Of a stretch of DNA of 64,000 bases, positions 26,237 through 35,083 are shown in pieces. The position numbers and the translations under genes are program-made. How positions within the stretch are numbered: the stretch's first letter is position 1; each line of letters begins with the position of its first letter. The stretch is from NCBI RefSeq assembly GCF_003062295.1, contig NZ_PYCN01000016.1:62001-126000 (forward strand). Reading direction: 5' to 3'. The notes below the pieces were generated by a model that made no database searches, was not told where the DNA came from, and worked only from the letters and a program-made list of their open reading frames with translations. Source of the stretch: Bradyrhizobium algeriense. Its GTDB lineage: Bacteria > Pseudomonadota > Alphaproteobacteria > Rhizobiales > Xanthobacteraceae.

Positions 26237-27951
26237 TCGACGATACCGGGACCGTTCCTGAGGACTCGTCCGCGCGCAAATGGAAGATCGCCGTCATCGA
26301 CGACGATGCCGCGGTGCACGAGGGCACCCGCTTTGCGCTGAGCGACTACAATCTGCATGGCGCGACGCTGGAAATCCTGTCGGCCTATTCCGCGGCCGAG
26401 GGCCGCACCTTGATGCGCGAAAATCCCGACGTGGCGGCGGTGCTGCTCGACGTCATCATGGAAACCGATGTCGCGGGCCTCGACCTCGTCGAATACATCC
26501 GCAACGAACTCAAGAACGAAACCGTCCGCATCATCCTGCGCACCGGCCAGCCGGGACAGGCGCCCGAGCGCCGCGTCATCGTCCAGTACGACATCAACGA
26601 CTACAAGGCCAAGACCGAGCTCACGGCCGACAAGCTGTTCACCTCGCTCACGGCGGCGCTGCGCAGCTACCAGCAGCTCGAGCGCATGGTGCAGACCAGG
26701 CGCGGGCTTGAAATCATCATCGACGCCGCCTCGACGCTGTACGACTTCAAATCGATGCAGCGGCTCGCGGAAGGCGTGCTGACGCAGCTCGCCTCGCTGC
26801 TCAATGTCGACTGTGCCGGCATCCTAGTGCTGCGCGACGACGGCGCCGCGGGGAGCGAATTCTCGGTCCTCGCAGGCTCGGGCTGCTACAGCCGCTTCAT
26901 CGGGACCACGAGCTCCAAGGCGCTCGATCCGGATTTGCGGGCGATGGTGGAAGCCGCCTTCCAGCGTCGCAAGAACGAATTCGCCGACCACCGCAGCGTG
27001 CTTTACCTGCGCACTGGAAGCGGCCGCGAGGTGGTGGTGCTGCTGCAGGCCGAGCGCCAGCTTTCCGACACCGACCGCGCGCTGGTCGAGATTTTCTCGA
27101 GCCGGCTGTCGATCGCGTTCGACAACGTCATCCTCTACCGGCAACTGCACGAGGCCAATACCCAGCTCGAGGACCGCGTCGCCCAGCGCACTCGCGCGCT
27201 GATGCAGGCCAACCGACGGCTCTCGGCGCAGTGGCTGCGGCTGCAGCGCGCCAACGGCTTCAAGAACGAGATTCTCGGCACCGTCGCGCATGATTTGAAG
27301 AATCCGCTCGGCGTGATCCTGGGCCGCACCGAAATGCTGACCGAGCTGATCGGCGCCGGCTCGCCCAAGGAGAACGTCACCGCCCAGGTCGAGCATATCA
27401 GGGACGCCACCAAGCGCCTGACCTCGATGGTCGACCATTTGATTTCGGATGCGATGGCGGACGCCTTCGACATCACGATCCGCCGCGAACCGGTCGATAT
27501 CGCAGCGCTCGTGACCGAGGTCACCGATTCCAACCTGCCCTCGGCGGTCAACAAGCAGCAGGCCATCGCCGTGTCCGCCCCGCCGAATTTCGTCACCATG
27601 TGCGATGCCGACCGGATCCGCGAGGCGATCGACAACCTCGTCAGCAACGCCATCAAATATTCACCGATCGGCGGCAAGATCACGGTGGTCGTCGCCCAAG
27701 AGGGTGGCGACACGGTGATCCGCATTGCCGACCAGGGCGCCGGCCTTTCGCCGGAGGACCTCGGCCGGCTGTTCGGCCGTTTCCAGCGGCTCTCGGCCAA
27801 GCCGACGGCCGGAGAAAGTTCGACCGGCCTTGGACTGTCGATTGTCAAACGTATCATCGACATGCATGGCGGCCATGTGACCGCGGAAAGCGCCGGCCCC
27901 GGACAGGGATCGACATTTACCGTTACACTGCCTGCGACAGAGACGACATGA
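26206..27951 (+). CDS. Receiver-DUF3369-histidine kinase hybrid
   Basis: Cytoplasmic hybrid of 581 aa without membrane segments. Residues about 28-150 form a receiver domain, with the acidic pair in IAVIDDDAAVHE, phospho-acceptor Asp82 in VLLDVIMET and a Lys in NDYKAKTEL. Residues about 165-320 match the GAF-like DUF3369 domain. A coiled stretch leads to the H-box EILGTVAHDLKNPLGVIL with His362. The catalytic domain shows DNLVSNAIKYSP, IADQGAGLSPEDL and STGLGLSIVKRII. It probably receives phosphate from the upstream kinase and adds a second input before the OmpR-type regulator. Its TGA overlaps the next ATG. Confidence 0.92.
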   Translation: MAEQDDVLHLIDDTGTVPEDSSARKWKIAVIDDDAAVHEGTRFALSDYNLHGATLEILSAYSAAEGRTLMRENPDVAAVLLDVIMETDVAGLDLVEYIRNELKNETVRIILRTGQPGQAPERRVIVQYDINDYKAKTELTADKLFTSLTAALRSYQQLERMVQTRRGLEIIIDAASTLYDFKSMQRLAEGVLTQLASLLNVDCAGILVLRDDGAAGSEFSVLAGSGCYSRFIGTTSSKALDPDLRAMVEAAFQRRKNEFADHRSVLYLRTGSGREVVVLLQAERQLSDTDRALVEIFSSRLSIAFDNVILYRQLHEANTQLEDRVAQRTRALMQANRRLSAQWLRLQRANGFKNEILGTVAHDLKNPLGVILGRTEMLTELIGAGSPKENVTAQVEHIRDATKRLTSMVDHLISDAMADAFDITIRREPVDIAALVTEVTDSNLPSAVNKQQAIAVSAPPNFVTMCDADRIREAIDNLVSNAIKYSPIGGKITVVVAQEGGDTVIRIADQGAGLSPEDLGRLFGRFQRLSAKPTAGESSTGLGLSIVKRIIDMHGGHVTAESAGPGQGSTFTVTLPATETT

Positions 27952-28691
27952 CCCAGAGCCCGCACATCATCATCGTCGACGACGAGGCGCCGGCCCGCGA
28001 GATGGTCGGCGATTACCTCAAGATGCACGGTTTCGGCGTCACGCTGTGCGACGGCGGAAAAAGCCTGCGCAGCGTGATCGAGACCAACGTGCCCGACCTC
28101 GTCGTGCTCGACCTCAACATGCCCGAGGAAGACGGGCTTTCGATCATTCGAGACCTGAAGAGCCGCATCAACGTTCCCGTCATCATGCTGACGGCGACCG
28201 CGAGCCCGATCGACCGCGTCGTCGGGCTTGAACTCGGCGCCGACGACTACATCGCAAAGCCCTGCGAGCTGCGCGAGCTGATGGCGCGCATCCGCTCGGT
28301 GCTTCGCCGCAGCACGCCGGCCAAGGCGGCGGCAGCACCTGAGGCTGCGGCTGCAACAAAGGCGGAGAAGGAGCAGTTGGTGCGGTTCGGCACCAAATGG
28401 CTGGACCTCGAAGCCCAGGCGCTGCGCGACGACGAGGGCAACGAGCATCCGCTGACGGCCTCCGAATTCGGCCTGTTGAAAGTGTTCGCAGCGAACCCGA
28501 AGCGCGTGTTGTCGCGCGAGCGGCTCTTGGAACTGGCCAATGCGCGCGACGCCGAAGCCTTCGACCGCGCGGTCGACCTGCGGATCATGCGCATCCGCCG
28601 CAAGATCGAGATCGACCCGACCAAGCCCGCGGTCATTCGCACGATCAGAGGCGGCGGCTATCTGTTCTCGCCGACCGGCGAGAAGGGTTAG
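27948..28691 (+). CDS. OmpR-family response regulator
   Basis: Response regulator of 247 aa. The receiver domain has HIIIVDDEAPAREMV, phospho-acceptor Asp55 in VVLDLNMPEEDG, LTATAS and the Lys in DYIAKPCELREL. An Ala-rich linker (about residues 125-140) leads to a winged-helix DNA-binding domain with HPLTASEFGLLKVFAANPKR, VLSRERLL and VDLRIMRIRRKIEIDP. It is the last gene of the operon, overlapping the hybrid kinase gene by four bases. Its target genes are unknown. Confidence 0.94.
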   Translation: MTQSPHIIIVDDEAPAREMVGDYLKMHGFGVTLCDGGKSLRSVIETNVPDLVVLDLNMPEEDGLSIIRDLKSRINVPVIMLTATASPIDRVVGLELGADDYIAKPCELRELMARIRSVLRRSTPAKAAAAPEAAAATKAEKEQLVRFGTKWLDLEAQALRDDEGNEHPLTASEFGLLKVFAANPKRVLSRERLLELANARDAEAFDRAVDLRIMRIRRKIEIDPTKPAVIRTIRGGGYLFSPTGEKG

Positions 28692-28704
28692 CGTTCTATC
28701 TCGG

Positions 28705-28882
28705 TCGTCCCTGCGAAAGCAGGGACCCATACCGCGTGATCCATCGATGGGGCGCGGTCGCCGACGCTCTGCCAACTATTCGCTATCCCTTGCTGAAGCA
28801 AAGCCGTCTCCTAAAGCCGTCTCCTAATGTGCCCGTTACACTGGCCGCGGCGTATGGGCCCCTGCTTTCGCAGGGGCGACGA
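28705..28882. repeat. Dispersed palindromic repeat (GTCCCTGCG family)
   Basis: The outer arms read CGTCCCTGCGAAAGCAGGGA on the left and the near complement at 28851-28881 on the right. Related copies with perfect 29-base arms lie at 37425-37540 and 55947-56068. The interior also holds a short direct duplication of AAGCCGTCTCCT near 28801. It separates the regulator gene from the sigma factor gene. Confidence 0.88.
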
Positions 28883-28985
28883 GTTGATAGGCTCACGCTT
28901 TCTCCTCGCGCCTGTGCGGAACAAATCCGCGTCCGAAATCATCCAATTTTCCACATATTGAAATTACTCGCATTTCACCCCCGAA

Positions 28986-29014
28986 TGTTTCGTCGCAGGC
29001 CCCGCGACGAAACA
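28986..29014. promoter_or_regulatory. Inverted repeat upstream of the ECF sigma gene
   Basis: TGTTTCGTCGC, a 7-base spacer, then GCGACGAAACA: perfect 11-base arms about 115 bases before the sigma factor start. The right-arm sequence CGACGAAACAA recurs at 29816-29826 upstream of the next gene, suggesting a shared control element. Confidence 0.5.
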
Positions 29015-29127
29015 ATTCTCTCCTGCACGAAACCATTTTCCCCCCTTGGAGCAGACATCCCGAAACCGAGCCTAATTAACAATCCTCCCAACGAAACGCC
29101 GCCCGGCGTCGGAATTGGGAGCCTGTC

Positions 29128-29739
29128 ATGTCGAACGTCATCGCCATCAACGCCGCAGCCAAGAAGTCGATTGCCGCCGCCCGCGCGACGTCAGACGAAA
29201 TGCTGCTGCAGAGTATTGCCAAGGGCGACCGCACGGCGATGCATGTGCTTTATTCCCGTCATAACGTCCGGGTTTACCGCTTCGTGCTGCGCATGGTGCG
29301 CGACACCACGATGGCGGAAGACCTCGTCAGCCAGGTGTTCCTCGACGTGTGGCGGACCGCCAGCCAGTTCGAGGGCCGCTCGCAGGTTTCGACCTGGCTG
29401 CTGTCGATTGCCCGCTTCAAGGCGCTGACCGCGCTGCGCCAGCGCAAGCATGAGGACATCGAACAGGAAGACGTGCTGGAGATCGCCGACGAGGCCGACA
29501 CGCCGGAAGCTTCGCTCGACCGCAGCAACACCAGCGCGATCCTGCGCGCCTGCGTCGCAAAACTGTCGCCGGCCCATCGCGAGATCATCAACCTGGTCTA
29601 CTACCACGAGAAGTCGGTGGAAGAGGCCGGCGCGATCATCGGTATTCCCCAGAGCACGGTGAAGACCCGGATGTTCTATGCCCGCAAACAATTGGCCGAG
29701 TTGCTTAAGGGCGCCGGCGTGGACAGCATCGCTGCATAA
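29128..29739 (+). CDS. ECF-type RNA polymerase sigma factor
   Basis: Sigma-70 family factor of 203 aa with only regions 2 and 4. Region 2 covers LYSRHNVRVYRFVLRMVRD, EDLVSQVFLDVWRTASQFEG and QVSTWLLSIARFKALTALRQ; region 4 covers LSPAHREIINLVYYHEKSVE and AGAIIGIPQSTVKTRMFYAR. No anti-sigma gene with a ZAS motif follows. Instead a short exported protein is encoded 177 bases downstream, and both genes have CGACGAAACAA upstream. The gene may be autoregulated. Its regulon cannot be read from the sequence. Confidence 0.92.
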   Translation: MSNVIAINAAAKKSIAAARATSDEMLLQSIAKGDRTAMHVLYSRHNVRVYRFVLRMVRDTTMAEDLVSQVFLDVWRTASQFEGRSQVSTWLLSIARFKALTALRQRKHEDIEQEDVLEIADEADTPEASLDRSNTSAILRACVAKLSPAHREIINLVYYHEKSVEEAGAIIGIPQSTVKTRMFYARKQLAELLKGAGVDSIAA

Positions 29740-29916
29740 AGCGAAGCTATTTCAGTAGGTTAATACGGTATTGGGAGCGAAAAACGGGTCGATTTCGACG
29801 GACAAAGATTACCTCCGACGAAACAAATGAAACAATTGGCGACATCACCCGGAAAAACTCAGCCCCTATACCTTTGATCAACAACTTAAACACCAACGCC
29901 GAACAGGAGAGCGAAC

Positions 29917-30117
29917 ATGCTGAAGCCGTCCTTCCGCCTTTTCATCGTCCCGCTCGGCGCCGTCGCGACGCTCGCCACCCTGTCGGCCCAGAACGTTCAG
30001 CCCCGCGCCCAGCGCGACAGCGGTTCGATGTTCGTGCGTGAACAGGTGGTGGATTGCGGCACCAAGAGTCCCAAGGAGGTCTGCGTGATCTCCTACGACA
30101 GCGAGACCCCCCGCTGA
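29917..30117 (+). CDS. Small exported protein downstream of the ECF sigma factor
   Basis: A 66-aa protein I do not recognise. MLKPSFRLFIVPLGAVATLA plus TLSAQN is a good signal peptide. The mature part carries two cysteines in VVDCGTKSPKEVCVISYDSE, which could form a disulfide in the periplasm. CAGGAGAG precedes the ATG. The upstream 177 bases hold the CGACGAAACAA motif also found before the sigma factor gene, so it may belong to that regulon. Confidence 0.65.
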   Translation: MLKPSFRLFIVPLGAVATLATLSAQNVQPRAQRDSGSMFVREQVVDCGTKSPKEVCVISYDSETPR

Positions 30118-30175
30118 ATTTCTCGCCTCCCAAGTTCTAGTCTTCCAAGCTCTCAACCTCCCAAGTAACCTCCAA

Positions 30176-30207
30176 CGACCCGGCCGGGATGCCTCCCAGC
30201 CGGGTCG
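30176..30207 (+). terminator. Hairpin terminator after the small exported protein gene
   Basis: CGACCCGGC and GCCGGGTCG form a 9-base stem around a 14-base loop, followed by a T-rich CTCTGTGTTT. It lies 59 bases after the stop at 30117. Confidence 0.6.
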
Positions 30208-30511
30208 CTCTGTGTTTGGCATCCGATTTCGTGCGCGACGCGAAAGCCGCACGAAGAAGTTACGCCGCCCGCTTTGCCACGACGCAGAGTCCCTGCCGTC
30301 TGCCCCGTTTCAACCGTTATTGGCGGCGCAATATGCGATGTATCGTCGACCAGAACGGCAAGATCGTATGCCAATGCGAACACATCGACCGCGCCCTCGC
30401 ATGGCTGCCGAACGCTGCGTCCTGAGATCAGGCAACTCTGACTTGTGGTATTGCAACCGCACGGCTTGCGGCTTGACGCGGCCACGCCGCTCGTGATGTT
30501 TGCCGCCGACG
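30208..30511. other. Gap without a clear gene
   Basis: This stretch between the terminator and the next gene has one small open frame at 30333-30425 (+), MRCIVDQNGKIVCQCEHIDR plus ALAWLPNAAS, with two CxC-type cysteines but no good ribosome site. I see no promoter or repeat that can be defended. Confidence 0.3.
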
Positions 30512-31480
30512 ATGGATACCGCGGCAAACGAGAATGAAGTCAGGCTGCGCAAGGGCACGTCGCTCAATGAGCGGCTCGTTCTCGCAGGCATTGCCGCAAT
30601 TTTGTGTTTGATCGCCCTGCCAGGCGTCGCTCACCTTGCAAACGACCAATGGCTCGGCATCGCCGCCCTGTTTGCGTTGCTGTTCGGGTGCCTGCTGCTG
30701 AGCGCCGCGCTCTTTGATCGCAACGTCGTCTGGATCATTACGCCAGGCGAAATCCTGATCGGCGAACAGCGTCCATTCGGGAAGTTGCACCGAAGATTGA
30801 TCAGGGACGACGAAATAGCCGGGATGCGTCTGCGAAAGAGCATCGGCAAATCAGTGGAGTTCGCTCTCGTAGTCGAGACCGAATCGGGGGATACGCTCAC
30901 CTCACCTCCGCTGCCTGATGTCACCCAGGTGCAAAAAACCACTTTGCAGATCGCCTGGCTGCTTCAGTTGCCCGCTCCCGAATTGGCCGAGAACCCGCTT
31001 GACGCCGCCAATCCCCGGATACGACTGGGTAAGCCGATCAGTTCCAAACGCGTCCGGGCCTACAGGGCTCTCGTCGTGCTGTTCGCCTGCTCGCTGAGCC
31101 TTCCATTCATCTATGCGCTCTGGAGCGGCAAATTGTCCACCCTTGGAATCGCCGTCTGGTCGCTTGGCGCGATCATGGCCTTCGTGCTGATCAGGTATCT
31201 CTATCGGACCAGTGCATTCTGGATTGTCCGCGACGGCGCCATCAGGTTTGAACGGCTGTCGTTGAAGGGTACGATAGAGACGGATACGGTCGGCGATGAC
31301 GATGTCGAGCGCATCGACATCGAAAGCGGCGGCCGGAGGGGCAGCCACTACGTCATCGCGATCCGGCTCCGCACCGGGAGGAAGATCCGCAGTCCGGTGC
31401 TGGTCGGCAAGGAGCAGACCCGAGCCGTGCGGGCAGAGATCGCCCGGCGACTGGCACTGAATCCATCGGACGCTGGCTAG
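30512..31480 (+). CDS. Hypothetical membrane protein, two PH-like halves
   Basis: A 322-aa protein of unknown function. Paired membrane segments lie at LVLAGIAAILCLIALPGVAH/LGIAALFALLFGCLLLSAAL near the N-terminus and at ALVVLFACSLSLPFIYALW/IAVWSLGAIMAFVLIRYLY near the middle. Each pair is followed by a soluble, beta-rich segment (WIITPGEILIGEQRPFGKLH and WIVRDGAIRFERLSL), giving the look of an internal duplication as in bacterial PH-domain membrane proteins. ATG at 30512 is the chosen start; a TTG at 30500 is possible. It precedes the quinol oxidase operon with a 146-base gap. Confidence 0.7.
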   Translation: MDTAANENEVRLRKGTSLNERLVLAGIAAILCLIALPGVAHLANDQWLGIAALFALLFGCLLLSAALFDRNVVWIITPGEILIGEQRPFGKLHRRLIRDDEIAGMRLRKSIGKSVEFALVVETESGDTLTSPPLPDVTQVQKTTLQIAWLLQLPAPELAENPLDAANPRIRLGKPISSKRVRAYRALVVLFACSLSLPFIYALWSGKLSTLGIAVWSLGAIMAFVLIRYLYRTSAFWIVRDGAIRFERLSLKGTIETDTVGDDDVERIDIESGGRRGSHYVIAIRLRTGRKIRSPVLVGKEQTRAVRAEIARRLALNPSDAG

Positions 31481-31626
31481 ACCTGCACGCCTGTTCCGCT
31501 TGGCGCGCAGGTATGATCGTCGTATCGGGCGTGGTAGGATACACGCCTGGTTCGGACGCAATTTTCGAAAACTCTAGTTCGGTTTTTTCGAGATCGCGCC
31601 CGATGAAACTGCGACAGGTGGTGCCG

Positions 31627-33036
31627 ATGTTCGAAGGCTGGGATGCGATCGTATTGGCCCGGGCGCAGTTTGCTTTCACGATGTCGTTCCACATCATATT
31701 CCCTGCCTTCTCGATCGGGCTTGCCAGCTATCTCGCCGTGCTCGAGGCGCTGTGGCTTTGGACCGGACGCGAGGTCTATATCAACCTGTTCAATTACTGG
31801 CTAAAAATCTTTGCCGTCGCCTTCGGCATGGGCGTGGTGTCGGGCATCGTGATGTCCTACCAGTTCGGCACCAACTGGTCGGCCTTCTCCGACAAGACCG
31901 GCCCGGTGATCGGGCCGCTGATGGCCTATGAAGTGTTAACCGCGTTCTTCCTCGAGGCAGGTTTCCTCGGCGTGATGCTGTTCGGCCTGCAGCGCGTCGG
32001 TCCAAAGCTGCATTTTCTGGCGACGCTGATGGTCGCGATCGGCACGCTGATTTCGGCGTTCTGGATTCTATCCGCCAATTCCTGGATGCAGACGCCGACG
32101 GGCCACGCCATCAATGCCGACGGGCAGTTCATCGCCGCCGACTGGCTGAAGGTGATCTTCAACCCGTCATTCCCCTACCGCCTCGTGCACATGGTGCTGG
32201 CGGCGTATCTGACCACCGCGCTGGTGGTCGGCGCGGTCGGCGCCTGGCACCTGCTGCGCGACCGCCACCTCGCCGGCCCGCGCGTGATGTTTTCGATGGC
32301 GATGTGGATGGCCACGTTGGTGGCGCCGATCCAGATCCTCGCCGGCGACCAGCACGGGCTCAACACGCTGGAACATCAGCCGGTGAAGATCATGGCGATG
32401 GAAGGCCATTTCCAGAGCCACAAGGACGGCGCGCCCCTGATCCTGTTCGGCCTGCCCAACCAGAGCGCGGGCAGGGTCGACTACGCGATCGAAGTGCCGA
32501 AGCTGGGATCGGTGATCCTCAAGCACTCGCCGGACGCGCCGATGGCCGGCCTCGACACGGTGCCGCGCGAAAACTGGCCGCCGGTGGCGATCACGTTCTG
32601 GTCGTTCCGGATCATGGTCGGCATGGGACTGCTGATGCTGGCGCTCGGCCTGTTCAGCCTGCTGATGCGTGTGCAGGGCAAACTCTACGATTCCCGGCCG
32701 TTGCACATGTTTGCGGTCGCGATGGCGCCCGCAGGCTTCATCGCCGTGCTCGCGGGCTGGATCACCACCGAGACCGGACGCCAGCCGTTCACGGTCTATG
32801 GATTGCTGCGCACGGCTGAATCCGCCTCCCCGCTGGCAGCCCCTGCGGTTGCCTCCTCGCTGATCGCCTTCATCATCGTCTATTTCGCCGTCTTCACGGC
32901 CGGCGTGATCTATCTGCTGCGCCTGATGGCGGCCCCGCCGCATCCGGGCGAAGAGGGGCCGTCGCACGAGGTCCCGATCCGCTCGGCCGGCATCACGCCC
33001 GCCGCTGGCGCGGTTACCGAGGGAGCCGCCCGATGA
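31627..33036 (+). CDS. cioA: Cytochrome bd-type quinol oxidase subunit I (CIO type)
   Basis: Membrane quinol oxidase catalytic subunit of 469 aa. His22 in RAQFAFTMSFHIIFPAFSIG and His188 in PYRLVHMVLAAYL are the expected heme ligands, and GWITTETGRQPFTVYG matches the conserved GRQPW-type motif with Phe in place of Trp. The short Q-loop and the DUF2474 gene downstream place it in the cyanide-insensitive (CioAB) branch rather than the classical cydAB branch. ATG at 31627 follows AGGTGG; an ATG at 31603 is possible. It overlaps cioB by four bases. The enzyme reduces oxygen using ubiquinol under low oxygen or when heme-copper oxidases are inhibited. Confidence 0.94.
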   Translation: MFEGWDAIVLARAQFAFTMSFHIIFPAFSIGLASYLAVLEALWLWTGREVYINLFNYWLKIFAVAFGMGVVSGIVMSYQFGTNWSAFSDKTGPVIGPLMAYEVLTAFFLEAGFLGVMLFGLQRVGPKLHFLATLMVAIGTLISAFWILSANSWMQTPTGHAINADGQFIAADWLKVIFNPSFPYRLVHMVLAAYLTTALVVGAVGAWHLLRDRHLAGPRVMFSMAMWMATLVAPIQILAGDQHGLNTLEHQPVKIMAMEGHFQSHKDGAPLILFGLPNQSAGRVDYAIEVPKLGSVILKHSPDAPMAGLDTVPRENWPPVAITFWSFRIMVGMGLLMLALGLFSLLMRVQGKLYDSRPLHMFAVAMAPAGFIAVLAGWITTETGRQPFTVYGLLRTAESASPLAAPAVASSLIAFIIVYFAVFTAGVIYLLRLMAAPPHPGEEGPSHEVPIRSAGITPAAGAVTEGAAR

Positions 33037-34040
33037 TCCCGATCGACCTTGCGATCATCTGGGCCTTCATCATCGCGTTTGCCGTGTTCGTCTATGTTGT
33101 CATGGACGGCTTCGACCTCGGCCTCGGTATCCTGTTTCCGCTGTTCCCGGAGAAACGCGATCGCGACGTCGTCATGAACAGTGTCGCGCCGGTCTGGGAC
33201 GGCAACGAAACCTGGCTGGTGCTCGGCGGCGGCGGGCTGATGGCGGCGTTTCCGCTGGCCTATGCGGTGCTGATGCCGGCGCTTTACACGCCCATGATCG
33301 TGATGCTGCTCGGCCTGGTGTTCCGCGGCGTCGCCTTCGAATTCCGTTGGCGCACGACGGCCCAGCGTAACCGCTGGGACATCGCCTTTTTCGGCGGATC
33401 GCTTTTGGCGACGCTGGCGCAGGGAATCGCACTCGGCGCCATCCTGCAAGGCGTGCATGTCGAAGGACGAAGCTATGCCGGCGGCTGGTGGGACTGGCTG
33501 ACGCCGTTCAGCATCCTGACCGGTGTATCGCTGGTGGTTGGCTATGCGCTGTTAGGCGCGACATGGCTTGTCATGAAGACGGAAGGCGAGTTGCGCGACC
33601 GCGCCTATCACCTGAGCTGGGTCCTGTTGCTCGCGATGCTCGGGACCATCGCCGCGGTCAGCATCGCGACACCGTTCCTCCATATACAGTACACCGAGCG
33701 CTGGTTCGCCTGGCCGAACGTCCTCATGACGGCACAGGTACCGATTTCGGTTGCTGTAGTCACCGCCCTGTTGCTGCGCAGCCTCGCCAGGAAATACGAC
33801 TACCAGCCGTTCTTCCTGACGCTGGCGCTGTTCGCGCTGTCCTATGCCGGGCTCGGCATCAGCATGTATCCCTATATCGTGCCGCAGAGCATCACGATCT
33901 GGCAGGCGGCGGCGCCGGCGAACAGCCAGATCTTCATGCTGTTCGGCGTCGCCGGGCTGATCCCGCTGATCCTCGGCTATACCGCCTGGGCCTATTGGGT
34001 GTTTCGCGGCAAGGTCAAACCCGAGAGCGGCTATCATTGA
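33033..34040 (+). CDS. cioB: Cytochrome bd-type quinol oxidase subunit II (CIO type)
   Basis: Membrane partner subunit of 335 aa with eight or nine predicted membrane segments. It opens IDLAIIWAFIIAFAVFVYVV plus MDGFDLGLGILFP, the conserved CydB start, and contains NSVAPVWDGNETWLVLGGGG. ATGA overlap with cioA and a TTGA overlap with the next small gene tie the three together in translation. It forms the heterodimer with CioA. Confidence 0.95.
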   Translation: MIPIDLAIIWAFIIAFAVFVYVVMDGFDLGLGILFPLFPEKRDRDVVMNSVAPVWDGNETWLVLGGGGLMAAFPLAYAVLMPALYTPMIVMLLGLVFRGVAFEFRWRTTAQRNRWDIAFFGGSLLATLAQGIALGAILQGVHVEGRSYAGGWWDWLTPFSILTGVSLVVGYALLGATWLVMKTEGELRDRAYHLSWVLLLAMLGTIAAVSIATPFLHIQYTERWFAWPNVLMTAQVPISVAVVTALLLRSLARKYDYQPFFLTLALFALSYAGLGISMYPYIVPQSITIWQAAAPANSQIFMLFGVAGLIPLILGYTAWAYWVFRGKVKPESGYH

Positions 34041-34168
34041 GCCAGATCAAGCCAGAACAGCGCCCGCTGACACAGCGTCTGCTGTGGTTCGCCGCGCTTT
34101 GGCTCGGCGGCGTCGGCACTGTGGCGCTGATTTCGTTTTGCCTGCGGCTGTGGATCGCGCCGAAATAG
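34037..34168 (+). CDS. DUF2474-type small membrane subunit of the CIO oxidase
   Basis: A 43-aa peptide starting at a TTG that overlaps the cioB stop: SQIKPEQRPLTQRLLWFAAL then WLGGVGTVALISFCLRLWIA. It has one membrane helix and the RLLWF...W-GG pattern of DUF2474, a family found next to cioAB and analogous to CydX. It likely stabilises the oxidase. The non-ATG start and small size make it easy to miss. Confidence 0.85.
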   Translation: MSQIKPEQRPLTQRLLWFAALWLGGVGTVALISFCLRLWIAPK

Positions 34169-34288
34169 GCGAAGCCTGAATATCCCATGAACAGGGCGGC
34201 CGGCATAAATTGAAGACATTTCAATCACCTATCCGCCTCATTCGCCCTAAACTTGCCATCAAGCTGGCCCTGAGATTTGATGGTTCCC

Positions 34289-34336
34289 GAGCGCGATCAG
34301 CAAAAGTGGGAACCGGTTTTGCGTCCGATCGCGCTC
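34289..34336. repeat. Nested palindromic repeat, AAAAGTGG core
   Basis: Outer arms GAGCGCGATC/GATCGCGCTC and inner arms CAAAA/TTTTG around the core AAAAGTGGGAACCGGTTTT. It has the same layout as copies at 50783-50831 and 52346-52392. The 34169-34430 gap otherwise holds only a partial second copy ending near 34360. Confidence 0.85.
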
Positions 34337-34430
34337 TGACTTAAAAGTGGCGCATGATTTTATCGCCAAACCGCTCACACTTTGGCGGATCATACGCATT
34401 TGGCCAACGCGCCGCGAGGAGAGTTCTTCG

Positions 34431-35030
34431 ATGACTAAATTTCGGCACCTGATCTGGATGGTGATTGCTGCAGGCGGTCTGGTCCTTTCGGCCCCGCTGA
34501 GCCAGGCGCAGACGCGGCAGCCCGACGTCGGCGACCAGCCGGGGCTTATCGCTGACGAGTCCGTCGAACTCGATCCGCAGTTCAAGAAGACCGCGGTGCT
34601 CTATCGCACCAACGAAGCTCCGGGCACCATCATCGTCGTCACGGCCGAGCGCCATCTTTATCTCATTCAGGGCAACGGCCGCGCGCTGCGCTATGGCATC
34701 GGCGTCGGTCGCGAGGGATTTCAGTGGCAGGGCCTGGTCAACATCACGCGCAAGGCGGAATGGCCGGACTGGACGCCGCCGCCGGAGATGATCGCGCGCC
34801 AGCCCTATCTGCCGCGCTTCATGGCCGGTGGCCCCGGCAATCCGCTCGGCGCGCGCGCGATGTATCTCGGCACCACCGTCTACCGCATCCACGGCACCAA
34901 CCGGCCCGACACCATCGGTACCGCCGTCTCCTCCGGCTGCTTCCGGCTGGTCAACGCCGACGTCGCCGACCTCTATGAGCGTGTGCCGGTCGGCACCAAG
35001 GTCATCATCCGGCAAAAGCCGGAACTGTAA
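34431..35030 (+). CDS. L,D-transpeptidase (YkuD family)
   Basis: Periplasmic transpeptidase of 199 aa. The ATG follows GAGGAGAG and begins a signal peptide (HLIWMVIAAGGLVLSAPLSQ). The YkuD domain covers about residues 65-198, with the active-site HGTNRPDTIGTAVSSGCFRL, whose His, Ser and Cys are all present. It forms 3-3 peptidoglycan cross-links or anchors proteins to the wall; alphaproteobacteria often have many copies. It stands alone, with no clear operon partner. Confidence 0.93.
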   Translation: MTKFRHLIWMVIAAGGLVLSAPLSQAQTRQPDVGDQPGLIADESVELDPQFKKTAVLYRTNEAPGTIIVVTAERHLYLIQGNGRALRYGIGVGREGFQWQGLVNITRKAEWPDWTPPPEMIARQPYLPRFMAGGPGNPLGARAMYLGTTVYRIHGTNRPDTIGTAVSSGCFRLVNADVADLYERVPVGTKVIIRQKPEL

Positions 35031-35083
35031 TTGCGACACGGCCTCTCCTGCCGATCCATTCCCTGAAATTAGTGAGTTTAAAA

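Noticed and set aside
27135..28775. 546-codon open frame on the minus strand
   Set aside because: Antisense to the hybrid kinase and response regulator, both with intact catalytic motifs.
30333..30425. 30-codon cysteine-containing frame as a gene
   Set aside because: No ribosome site and no family; noted only in the gap description.
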